Below, one piece after another: positions 9,243 through 18,864 of a stretch of DNA of 62,000 bases. Each line of letters begins with the position of its first letter. Positions within the stretch are counted from its first letter, which is position 1. Source of the stretch: Symsagittifera roscoffensis (lineage: Eukaryota > Xenacoelomorpha > Acoela > Convolutidae); the NCBI RefSeq assembly GCF_963678635.1, contig NC_087065.1, positions 50,102,452 through 50,164,451 of the forward strand. Direction: 5' to 3'. A model generated the notes under the pieces. It made no database searches, was not told the DNA's origin, and saw only the letters and a list, made by a program, of their open reading frames with translations. Both the position numbers and the translations under genes were made by a program.

Positions 9243-11123
9243 AAACTTTCCTTTGTTTCAATTTTTGTTCCAAGGTCTTACAGTTTCATTTTTGTTTGAT
9301 TTGATCTTTAAATTGATTCAACATGACCGTGTGTGTATTATTTATCTCATTTTTATCTCGCCTAATAGATCAGTTAATGTTTGAACCGTAAAGTTTTCAG
9401 CAAAACAATAGAGAATAACTTGAAACAATAACAAAAAAAATTAATAATCGAGAATAATTTTTCGCTAAAACTGTTGTTTGAGAAAGATTGAGAGAGAGAC
9501 AGATAAATACAATTGCCCATCAGTGAACCCCGTGTGGAATATCTTTTTCAGGATATTTCTTACTTTTCAAGAGAAAGATAAATGTGGAACAGTCTAACAT
9601 ATTTATTTGGCTTCTTTTTTCAAACACTCTCTGCTCTCTCTATCAATTTACTTTGTGTTCGGTGGGGTTAGTTAGGTCTTACGCCATAATTCTGCTTTGT
9701 ATTTCGTTTGTATACGTGTTTTGCGTGTATCAGTGACACTTTTTTGGTAAAAAATGTGAAAAATGAAAAATTAAGTTTTTTTTTTCGGAAACTGAAGATG
9801 ACTCTTAACCCTGCTCAAAAAATCATGGCAAATTGAATAAGGGTAGTTTCAAAGGATTTGGAGACAAAGTGTTCCCCCAGTTTTCTTTTTAATGCCTACA
9901 TAAAATCAGATTTTCTCAAAATTTCACATTTTTTTAAGCGTCTACTCTCTTTGATCGTGCTGTAAACTTTTTTTTTCAATTTCTACGCTTGTCCTAATTA
10001 GGCATCAATTAGCTCCTAAAAAACTCATGTCACATATTCACTTGAATTTGAAATGAGAAAAAAAATTTTACGGTGAAAATTACGGTGATTTGAAATTTTT
10101 TTTTTTTAAAAATTATGTTTTTAAGTTTTGAACACGGCCAATAGAACTGTGCTCGAGAACAAATAAAACATACTTGTTTGTTGCTAATTGTTTTCAAATA
10201 CGTGTTTGTTAAATAACTTTTCCTTAATAATTTAACTTTTTTTACTAATAATTCCTTAAAAAGTTTGAGGTGTAATTTGCAAAGAAACATTTTCTTTATT
10301 CACTTGACTTTACAGAACGGGAAGCGTTTCCGAGAAGCGTAGCGGAGAGCAACGCCGGGTTAGCTTTTGCTCTTTAAACCAAACGGCCAGGCCTAAATAT
10401 TTCGAAGAGCGTGATATGAATTGGTTCACGGTACACTGAATCACATAAGAGAAACTTTGATTTCGATCAGTTTCAAACATATTCAATTGACAATCTATGC
10501 TTATCATGCATCTGCAATTATCAAGAAATCCATTTTGAAAATTATCAATTTTTTAAACTTTATCTCATATTTCAACTTAACAATATAATTGAAGGCTTCT
10601 TTTTCTTCTCATTTTTATCTTATATTTCTACTTTTTGTATACCCGTTTGAGCAAACTAAGACGTGGGCTGGAAATCACTAAAAAATACTTTTTTTCTCCT
10701 TCAAAATTAGTCAGACAGAAATTTTGGGCTGAAATTGAATTCTAAGCCGAAATGTTAATTGAAAGTCTAAATCAATTTCTTAAACTTTGCCAAAACTTAC
10801 AAAATTTTTTGGCTAACCTTTGAAATTAACAGCACAAGTTTGAGACTGTAAACGAATCAAATGTTCTTATACAAAACCCTTGCACTTAAACAAAGTGATG
10901 AGGCATATAGAGCCTAAAGCTGTAATTAACCCTGTTTTTGGAAAAAAAAGTACATATTGTCAAGTTCACGGCGAAGTATAACTCTCGTTAATGGCTTCTA
11001 CTTACCCTTACTTGCAAAACTCTTAGTTTTTAGTCCTATTCACTTCTCCTTTTTGGTTCTTGATAACCAGTTTTATTTCAATCTTGATTTTTTTCTGAAT
11101 TATTTCAGTAACTTTAACAAACG
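9243..11123. other. Long AT-rich stretch without a gene
   Basis: About 1.9 kb of strongly AT-rich DNA with many homopolymer runs. Open frames here (for example 10030-10290 on the - strand) are lysine, phenylalanine and asparagine-rich chance translations. A small GC-richer patch at 10315-10380 has no coding signal. The length may reflect an insertion between the capsid-side genes and the polymerase. Confidence 0.5.
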
Positions 11124-14100
11124 ATGCCGAACTCTACTTCTCTTGCGACACCTGTTCCTTGCCAGCAGTGTGGAAAAATACTGAGCTCTAAAACGAACAT
11201 GTAAAGACATGAGCAAAAAGTACACAAAACCTTTCCCTCTCCTTCTAAAACTGTTTGCAATGATTGTCCTGAATCATTCGAGAAGTATCGGAAGCCCGAG
11301 AGCAGGTCGAGGTGGCACATGATTTGACTTTCAAAACTCATTATATCTATTGCCATACAATATTTGTCTCCGCGGAAAGCTATCAAAAACAGTCGCTGAA
11401 GAAGCACGCATTGCCAGTTTGGGATGGCATTGAGACGAGCTCTTCCGCTGCCCCGACAGTAAGCGCGTTTAGAGGGAAATTGCACCGTTACGATCTCAAA
11501 GTTGGTGAAAAAGAAATGGATTTGCTTCAAATAATGATGCAAAACAAGGAGGAAATAGATGCTCTCATACTGGAAAGGGTCAAAGAGGGTCCGAACAAAG
11601 TGCAATTCCATGTGGAAGTGGGATCGCTCGAAGTTCCCACTATGCAAGACTGGGACACTGGAAACTTCGAAAAGACCATGCTACTTTTAAGCACTAAGAC
11701 ATTAACAGTGTACTTCGAGGGACTAGCTGGGGATCAAAAGTTGGAACTGATCGAACATTTGGTCAACCAAGTAAATTCGTTCTCTTCTCATGGTAGCGGA
11801 TGGATTAACGATCGAATTGAAAAACTGCTAGTCAGTTTCGCTGCCTTCTCACCAATGAGAGCAGGGTCCTATCTCGAGCTACCTGGTGCAGCCAGCGCTG
11901 CTTCTACTCTGCCCACAAATATCAACATTAAAGCTGATGACCGTTGCTTTCTAAACTGCTTCGTTGCAGCTTATCACAACGGGAATTAACCTGCCCTATA
12001 CCCCATATCTAGACGGTGGCTGGAGAAAAACACAGTCTCAAGCTACGATCTGGACAAAAGAAGGAACTGTGAAAATTAATGGGGAAACTGAAAAGCCAAT
12101 GAGTCTGATGGATATGGACAGATTTGAAAGACTGAACAATTGTCAAATCAACGTCTTTCGGTACGGAAAACGTTATACCCCCCTCAATAATTCTTTTCAC
12201 CTATTCAAACTCGTTTTATGTTTCACGTCAAAACTAGATAAGAAATTCATTTTTGTGACCAGGTTCAACGATGCCGATAACCTAAGAGCGTCGATAAGTT
12301 TCAACGATAAGAGCGTCGAGCAGGATCACTACTAGCCTGGTTGTGGATTTGTTGCTGCTGACAGATGGATCAAAATATCACTATTTGTTAAAAAGTGATC
12401 TCCAGAAACTGGTCGAGTACGTGCGGCACAAAGTGCACCGATTCAAATCTGAGATTTGCCGCAAATGTTTCCAAAAATGCGCTTCTTTCGACACTCTGAG
12501 AAGACATCAAGTACTATGCTACCAAGACGAGGATGTCGTGATAGCAGTTCCCAAGCCGTGAAAAGCTGACCACAAGTTCAAAAACTTAACAGCTTGTTGG
12601 TACGTACCAAGAATAGTGTACTTTGATTTGCAGGCACTGCTCCTACCAGTATACGGACCGCAACCTGATCCGCAAAAATCTAGCACGCAAAGAAATGAAA
12701 TCCATCAAGTTTGCGGCAACGCATTAGCAGTAATCGAATTTGGGAAAAACGACCAGTTAAAATTTGAGCTTAAAAGAGGACCGAATATGATGGAAGAATA
12801 AATTAGCTCCCTTGAATCACTAGCGAGATAAATTTACGTCGAAAAAAGTAAATATTACACTTTCACCGGTATAACAGACCAGGAACGGGAAGATGCTTCG
12901 GTTTGTTGGATATGCGAGAACGATTTTTTCGACAATGATCAAGTGGTAGTTGATCATTGCCATTACACCAACAATTTCATGGTTTGAGCACATAATGAGT
13001 GTAACGTTAAGAAAAACAACAAATTACATCCCAGTAGTAGCTCATAATTCGTCAAATTATGATTTCTAATCTATAATCAAAGCGCTGGCAAAAAGCAATT
13101 CGATAAACAATTTTTCTGTATTACCCGCATGTGAAGAAAAATTTATATCCTTGACAATCTCCTCGACAAGTATATATAAAAATGTACACGGACAAAATTG
13201 GAAAAATCAAAAAACTCTACGAAAATCTGAGATTCATCAATTCGTATCATTTTAGGCTAGCACCGCTGGCAAAACTTGTCGATAATTTGCCCGATGAAAA
13301 GTTTTTCTTCTGGAAAACTATTGTGAAAAACTCGGCCACTCCACTAAAAAAGTCAGTTTTTTGAAACAGAAAAGGCATTACCCTACCCTACGAGCAATGT
13401 GGAAAAAATGTCTAACAGGATGGAATGTAAGTGTTACAAGAAGCGCGTACAATCATGCCCTAAAAGTTTTAACCGATCTGAAGTGTGGTTCACTTGGTGA
13501 TTATCATGACTTGTACATGATAACAGAATTGCTAATACTTGCTTCAAAGTATCAAACTTACGGGCTGGATTGCGCCTTTTACTTCATGACAAATAACTTT
13601 TCCGGGGACGCCTTTCTAAAATGTGGTAAGCCCGACCTGAAACTATTAAGGGACCGTGAACATCTGTACCTTGTGCAGCGAATGAGACAAGGAGGCATGT
13701 CGTCCTTTTACGCGCGCTGACTTAAAAAGCAGTTAATAAATACCTCGACAATTTTTCGCCATCAGAACCATCAAGCTACATCCTTAATATTGATGCAAAC
13801 AATTTGTATGGGGGGATAATGAAACACTGCCCTTTGCCCTTAAACGATTTTTCAATAGTTGAAAAAAGTCTGCCAGACATACTGCTCACCAGCGAAACCT
13901 CAGAGTGGGGTTATATAGTTGAAGTCAATTTAACCATACCCGAAGAGCTTCATGACTTCTTAACTGATTATCCCCTTGCTTCTTCTCGTGAAGTAGTGGA
14001 CAACGGTGCAATGAGCAACGAGCAAGTCGTCATGTTAGGAAAATTGAGAATAACCACACTGGCAAAAGTGGCAAAGCTTCTACAGACCTTGCATCCTAAG

Positions 14101-14810
14101 AAGGTTGTTATGTTTTGCATTACCTTACCTTAAAATTGTACCACGAGCTGGGAATGAAAATAAATCACCTCGGAAAAATTCTTCAATTCCGCCAAAGTCA
14201 TTGTATGGCATCCTTTGTAGATCTCAGCACGCGCCTACGAAAAGCCGCGGTAAATAAAGTCCAGGAGATTTCTTAAAAACTAATTAATAACTCAGCTTTC
14301 TGTAAGACAATGGAGTCTAAGTTAGGGAAAAAGAAGCTGCAGATTGTATGGAATGAGAGAGAAATTTTACAAAAAACCACTCTAAGCACAATAAAGAGCT
14401 TTTAAATCATTGACGGTCAGTTAGCCACAAGCAGCTTTCCAGTAACAAAAGTATTGGGGGACAAACCTAGGATAGTTGGTGTGACCATCCTAGACCTCTG
14501 CGAGCGTTTCAATTTTCCGTTTCATTATCAAAAACTGAAACCGAATCTAAACCTGGAACTCCTTCACTCGGACACGGATAGTCTTATTTATGCCATAAAA
14601 ACTGACGACGTTTACCGAGACTTAGGGAAAATAAAAGCTGATTTCAATTTTCCAAATTATGATGAGGACCATTTCTTGTTCGAGCATACCAACAAGAAAG
14701 TTTTGCTGCAGTTCAAAGACGAGACTGGTGGGAAGCCAATCATAGAAGTCATCGCCCTAAAACCGGAACTATATTCGGTCGTTCTTTATGGTAAAAAAAA
14801 TCCAACTTAA

Positions 14811-15129
14811 GCCACCCATCAACCACTTCCTACCTTTTACAGAACAAAATTACCATCACCACAATCAACCCCCCCCCCCCTTAATTTGTTGCATTAAGCT
14901 ATAGGAATTTAGCTGATTTAGGCAACATTATACAATGTTGCCTAAACGTTGATTTATCTGACAACATATTCCTTCACTTTACCTATTTTAATCATAATTT
15001 AGAGTCTTCTGCTCTTTTTTGTTTGAATGAATGAAACTTGTTTTGGTATAAATTGAGTTGCTGAACTGAAATAAAACTATCCCCCGCGTTGTAGAAAAGA
15101 ATCATAATTTTGCTTCTGTTTAGAAGACA
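14811..15129. other. Interruption in the polymerase gene: insertion or possible intron
   Basis: About 320 bp without coding character separates the KPELY region from the polymerase C-terminus (HNYKIVPKG at 15229-15255). It contains an 11-base C-run near 14870 and a hairpin at 14917-14946. GT at 14791 and a pyrimidine-rich TTGCTTCTGTTTAG ending at 15123 look like splice sites. However, joining them does not keep the reading frame, so an inserted non-coding element is equally possible. Confidence 0.4.
14917..14946. repeat. Perfect 13-bp hairpin with 4-base loop
   Basis: TTTAGGCAACATT, a 4-base loop (ATAC), then the exact complement AATGTTGCCTAAA. It sits in the middle of the interruption of the polymerase gene and could be the core of a small inserted palindromic element. 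Confidence 0.9.
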
Positions 15130-15643
15130 ATGAAAAATGAAATGCCAATTGAAAAAAAAACGAGCGCACAGAGAGAACTGGTCAACCGAGCCTTCAGGGA
15201 CACATTATTCACTGGGAAAGCAATGAGAGTGCACAACTATAAAATAGTTCCGAAAGGTCACTTCAATATGACTGTGAAACAAAACGAACTTGCATTATCC
15301 CTATTCGACTCAGAACGTTTTGTCCTTTTCGACGGAATTTCGACAGTGCCCTTTGGCCTTAAACCGCCGAAGAAAATGCATTTATAGAAGACATCTACAT
15401 GAACACCGATTGGGCCAAATCATACAATGAAATACACAACCATTTGCCCAAATTTTGACTTCCGGATTAAAAATTTTTACAGCGGCCCTACTCAGAATCA
15501 GAGCTGCAAGAAGAAGAAGCTTCTAATAGCCGAGTCCGTGAACGTCCACCTATAAATAACCCATTTATTTTATCTGAAGTTTCAGAAGAACAACCATATA
15601 AAAACAGCGCAAAGAAAAGCAAAACAATAAACATTTTTTTCTG

Positions 15644-15822
15644 AAACATATATTTTCAGATGGTTTTTACTGTTTGTCCTTTTATACTTCGACTTAAACA
15701 TGTTTTGGTTTTTACCAATTTACAAGTAATAAAATGTTCGTATTGGGCTCAATCACTGTTTTAACATCAATAGCTTCAGGCAAATAAACTAGTTGACACA
15801 AACCACGTGTTAATTCAAACAA
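15644..15822. other. Short non-coding spacer
   Basis: AT-rich sequence between the polymerase C-terminus and the last small frame; no motif seen. Confidence 0.4.
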
Positions 15823-16044
15823 ATGAGTGAAATCCTTTGGTTAACTTTCAATAACAAACGTTTATTAGCATTAGAAATTGTCGACGAAAAGAAAAAGCCA
15901 GAAAATGATATTCACATGAAATTAGGTCAAAAAAAATTCAGAAAGTTACGACGGTTTACTTTAACTATTGCTGGAAAATGGACTGCTTTAAAAGGAATTA
16001 GAAAGAAATATTGTATCGGGTCCCGGTTGTTAAGCTCAGCTTAA
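15823..16044 (+). CDS. Small basic hypothetical protein at the right end of the first Polinton
   Basis: An ATG frame of 73 codons (MSEILWLTFNNKRLLALEI...), strongly basic toward the middle (KLGQKKFRKLRRFTL). Its last 17 codons lie inside the right inverted repeat, so the true end may have been altered. The balanced N-terminus and basic centre could fit a small DNA-binding protein, but no family is recognised. Several Polintons have a short gene at this terminal position. Confidence 0.35.
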   Translation: MSEILWLTFNNKRLLALEIVDEKKKPENDIHMKLGQKKFRKLRRFTLTIAGKWTALKGIRKKYCIGSRLLSSA

Positions 16045-16200
16045 CAAGATTCTAAGGAGGGGCTGTTTTTCCTTTAGGGCTGGGAACTTACGTTCATTTA
16101 CAAAATCCTAGGATAGGGGTCCTCCAAACAATTAGGGACCCCTTTCCTAGGATTTTGCTGTACATGAAGACCCCCCTATAGAAAGGACCCCCCTTAGGAT
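15994..16200 (-). repeat. Right terminal inverted repeat of the first Polinton
   Basis: The reverse complement of this stretch matches 1-188, with the same order of blocks (GGAATTAGAAAGAA..., TTGTATCG, AGCTTAACAAGATTCTAAG, CAAAATCCTAGGAT, AGGACCCCCC). 16101-16157 is an internal hairpin like that at 28-82. A further GACACGATACAA just outside (16204-16215) resembles an inner block of the repeat, so the true end may be slightly further right. Confidence 0.75.
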
Positions 16201-16359
16201 CCGCGACACGATACAATACTACTGATTTCTTAAAAAGTACCAAGGGAGACCCTTTGAGTCCGCAGGGGGTCGAATCCCTAAAGGAAAGGCAAGGCCTTTT
16301 CATCGGAAATCGTGACCACTACGCCGACAATTTCAAGGCAGACAACATCATAGCCGTTA

Positions 16360-16450
16360 TCTGCAATCCGCAGAGGCCGACAGCTCCAGAGGCCGCAATC
16401 CGCAGAGGCCGACAAGTTCGAAGGCCGACAGCTCCAGAGGCCGACATCTT
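16360..16450. repeat. GGCCGACA-type short tandem repeat
   Basis: Degenerate tandem copies of CAGAGGCCGACAGCTC and shorter variants (AGAGGCCGACA, AAGGCCGACAGC, AGAGGCCG), about five in 90 bp. It is GC-rich and stands out from the AT-rich surroundings just outside the element's right end. Confidence 0.75.
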
Positions 16451-16478
16451 TGTGCCCGGGTTGCCCAAAACTTCTAAT

Positions 16479-16594
16479 CATACAATTTCCATTTATGAAA
16501 AAATTCTTGTCATACAATTCCATACAATGCCATACGTACAGAACATTGTATGAAATCTCTATGATAAACATTTTTCCATATATGAAAATTGTAT
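16479..16594. repeat. MITE-like hairpin unit bounded by CATACAATTT / AAATTGTATG
   Basis: The left end CATACAATTTCCATTTATG is the near-exact complement of the right end CATATATGAAAATTGTATG, giving a unit of about 115 bp with terminal inverted repeats and no coding capacity. The internal TGATAAACATTTTTCCAT block recurs at 17340 and 39272. Confidence 0.6.
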
Positions 16595-17130
16595 GTTGGG
16601 TGTTTCTCCATAAAGCAAAAATTTTGATTTTTTCTTTCTAAATTTAGTTTCTGAATAATTTTCGGTTGTGTTTCCAACTGAACATAAGTGAAAAAGACCT
16701 TGGTTACTCAAAACACCAAAGGTTGGACGGTCTTGCATTTACAATGCATAGCAAACGACCTGAATTTGGATGTTTTTCACAATTGATATAACAAAAATAA
16801 CGAACTTTTATTTTTTGGCAAATTTTTTTAATGATGATTATTTTAAATTTTTGATTTTTTAAGTTATCAGACATTGATCAAGGCTTGAATTAACACCCCA
16901 TACAAAAGAAATAGGATTTTCAGCGTTTTTGAAAAAAAAAGTTGAAAGAAAAAAAAATAAAAGCCAATTTTATCTTATCCAGGACTACGTTATGCACACA
17001 AAATATTAAATTTTGCATGCAAAAAAAATTTCGAAAGATGTTTTCTTCGTACGAAACTCGATTTGCGGTTGAAAAAAAAAACTACTTGAAAAATTACTTG
17101 AAAAACTTGTGTGTCGCCATAAAAAAAATG
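16595..17130. other. No recognised gene
   Basis: AT-rich, poly-A-rich sequence with only short chance frames; nothing else seen. Confidence 0.5.
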
Positions 17131-17362
17131 CCGGTCGTACAATTCCCATATATGGTAATTGTATGATAAGCATTTTTTTTCAAAAAAATGAGAACCTCAG
17201 TTTTTTTATCACCAGACTGTTTTATAAGAATCAAAAATCCACAGAAATAAGTTTATACCAGTTTTCAACCATTTTTAGAAATTGTATGAAAATTGTATGA
17301 CAAGCATTTTTCCATACACTTGATGTATGGAAATGTCTGATAAACATTTTCAGTGTATGGAG
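17131..17362. repeat. Two further CATACAATT/ATTGTATG units
   Basis: At 17137-17176 TACAATTCCCATATATGG is followed by AATTGTATGATAAGCATTTTT. At 17277-17362 ATTGTATG occurs twice, then CATTTTTCCATACA, a hairpin (TTCCATACA/TGTATGGAA with a 5-base loop) and TGATAAACATTTTC. They share ends and the AAGCATTTTT/TAAACATTTT block with the unit at 16479-16594, so all belong to one small non-autonomous repeat family. Confidence 0.55.
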
Positions 17363-18158
17363 GTCAACCCGGTTGAACGCTGGTTTTTGGAAACTACTTT
17401 GCGCATCGGTGCCTGCAGTCTTCGAAAAAAACTAAGAAGGTTTCAAATTTTTACTTAAAAAACCCATTTAAATTTATGCAATAAAATTACATATGCTTTA
17501 TTCTTTGTTTAAAATATCGTCGCAAGCTGGCAACCGGTAATTTTTGCTCGAAATTCAAAAGTTTTGGGCAGTTCCGCTGAGCTGAAAAATCTTACAATTT
17601 TTACTGAGACAATTCACTTTACATTTTTTGTCGATACAAACTTTTTTTGAAATTATGTGAACGGAAAAGAGGAACTAGAGTAGTTTTTTTTTGAATAGAT
17701 CTAAGACTCGAACCCGCTGATTAAAATTTTCCAGTAAAATTTGTAAAAAAAAAGCAGGAAATTGACAAAAAATCCTCAAAAGTTCCCAGAGTTCTGCGAA
17801 ACGTTGCTGTAAGATGATACCAACCTTATATTATGTGGTCTAGTAGTGAATTATCAGGCAAAAAATTTGAGTTTTTTAAGCTCAGGTTTCATTCCCGTGT
17901 GTTATTGTAGCTTTATCAATTTGCCTGATAAACCACCCAGCTCGCTTGAAGTGTATCAAAGCCGTTTGTTCTCGTACAAATTTTGAATTGTTTGAGTAAG
18001 AGTAATGTTAAGTGGCCAAGTACTGTGATTTTAAGTGGGTAAGCCTGTATTTTTTTCCCTCAGGTTCACTCCATGTGTGTTGTTGGATTTCAATCGAACT
18101 TCTTAGTATTGTTGGAGTTCAAACGTAGCCGTCGCAGAAACGTAGTTCCTTTAAGTGT
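17363..18158. other. No recognised gene; weak 178-bp internal similarity
   Basis: AT-rich and non-coding by eye. Two stretches about 178 bp apart (17884 and 18062) share CTCAGGTT(T)CA(T)TCC...GTGTGTT(A/G)TTG, possibly an old duplication upstream of the next reading frame. If the BEL/Pao element has a 5' LTR it should lie here, but I could not match this region to anything after 24613. Confidence 0.35.
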
Positions 18159-18662
18159 ATGATAATCAATCTAGGAGCTAGTTTCTTGGATGACGCGCTT
18201 CGCAAACTTTCCGTTTTGTCGCAGAAGCGCGTCAAGTTTAATTGCTTTACGAAACCAGGTTTAATCTCTCAGAAAAGGGTACAGTACTACCTTCATCACT
18301 ACCTGACTCACCGTAAAGACCTTGTATTTAGGCACTACGCAATTAAAAACTTAATCAGTAGGCACCGCAGCGATAATAACCGCAAGTTGACTAGTGAGCA
18401 ACTTGTCAGTTTGTTACTAAGGCATAAGACAAACATTTGTGCGATCATTTACTGTAGACGCAAGGAAACTGAGTATCTAGAGGAACGTTTATATTCAACA
18501 GGTATTCTCGATCTGAAGGTCGTCAAATACTTTATCTCTAAGCGTAAGGCTAAGGAACAGTTTTTAATTGAAAAAAACAAAGAGCTTCACCAGCCTTCTT
18601 CCCTTGAGCTAAAGATTCTCCTTCTTCTAAGGCGTTATAACGCTAATTTTAACATCCTTTAA
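18159..18662 (+). CDS. Unrecognised 167-residue basic protein
   Basis: The longest clean frame outside the transposon pol regions, from ATG 18159 to TAA. It is rich in Arg, Lys, Leu and His (for example KNLISRHRSDNNRKLTSEQL and LLLRHKTNICAIIYCRRKE), apparently mostly helical, with no signal peptide or membrane segment. The G+C level is higher than the flanks and the frame is uninterrupted, which suggests real coding. After the stop, about 120 bp continue lysine/arginine-rich. It lies about 200 bp upstream of the BEL/Pao gag coiled coil in the same orientation. It could be an extra N-terminal gene of that element, a separate element's gene, or a host gene fragment. I do not recognise it. Confidence 0.45.
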   Translation: MIINLGASFLDDALRKLSVLSQKRVKFNCFTKPGLISQKRVQYYLHHYLTHRKDLVFRHYAIKNLISRHRSDNNRKLTSEQLVSLLLRHKTNICAIIYCRRKETEYLEERLYSTGILDLKVVKYFISKRKAKEQFLIEKNKELHQPSSLELKILLLLRRYNANFNIL

Positions 18663-18864
18663 AAGCATAGGAAGAGTATCTGCCAACAATTTAAACCTCA
18701 AAAAGCTATAAGAAGGAAGCTTCAGCCAAAAGCTTTGAGACGTCAAGTTCCCCCATCTTGTAAACTAAATTTAATATAAAAACGTCGATTTAATTAATAT
18801 GTATCAATTTATTTCAATAATTGTTTCCTATTTAGTGAGCATCCGTAAAATAGTGTCAATAACA

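Larger units (their letters stand above)
11124..15643 (+). pseudogene. polB: Protein-primed family B DNA polymerase (Polinton pPolB), broken
   Basis: The element's replication enzyme. From ATG 11124: a C2H2 finger (C13-x2-C16-x12-H29-x4-H34, with a TAA between), a second C-x2-C...H, then a long open stretch 11312-11989 containing FSSHGSGWINDRIEKL and the pattern ADDRCFLNCFVAAYH. A C-x2-C...H-x4-C knuckle sits near 12455-12520. ExoI is degraded (YFDLQALLLP). A treble-clef/HNH-like segment with CWIC and VVDHCHYT lies at 12900-13015, and an ExoII-like AHNSSNYDF follows. Polymerase motif A is NIDANNLYGG (about 13785-13815), motif B is NNSAFCKTMES with Cys where Gly is expected (about 14285), motif C is SDTDSL (14568-14585), and KPELY follows. 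The C-terminal part resumes at 15130 after an interruption. At least eight frame changes or stops; non-functional. Confidence 0.88.
1..16300 (+). mobile_element. Polinton (Maverick)/adintovirus-like element, decayed, left end off window
   Basis: A roughly 16-kb element is bounded by inverted repeats at 1-188 and 15994-16200. Between them, all on the + strand, lie remnants of the standard Polinton set: an A32/FtsK-type packaging ATPase, small virion proteins, minor and major capsid proteins, an adenain-like cysteine protease and a protein-primed family B DNA polymerase. Size, gene content and terminal inverted repeats all fit a Polinton. I found no reading frame with recognisable retroviral-type integrase motifs, which complete Polintons normally carry. 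Every recognised gene is interrupted by stops or frameshifts, so this is an old, immobile copy. The outer end of the left repeat lies outside the window; the right end is somewhere between 16200 and about 16300. Confidence 0.88.

Noticed and set aside
11114-11647. 177-codon minus-strand frame over the polymerase N-terminus
   Set aside because: It is antisense to a region with clear polymerase motifs on the + strand; a shadow frame.
14791-15123. Definite intron call in the polymerase gene
   Set aside because: The candidate GT and AG do not join the flanking frames, so it is kept only as a possibility.
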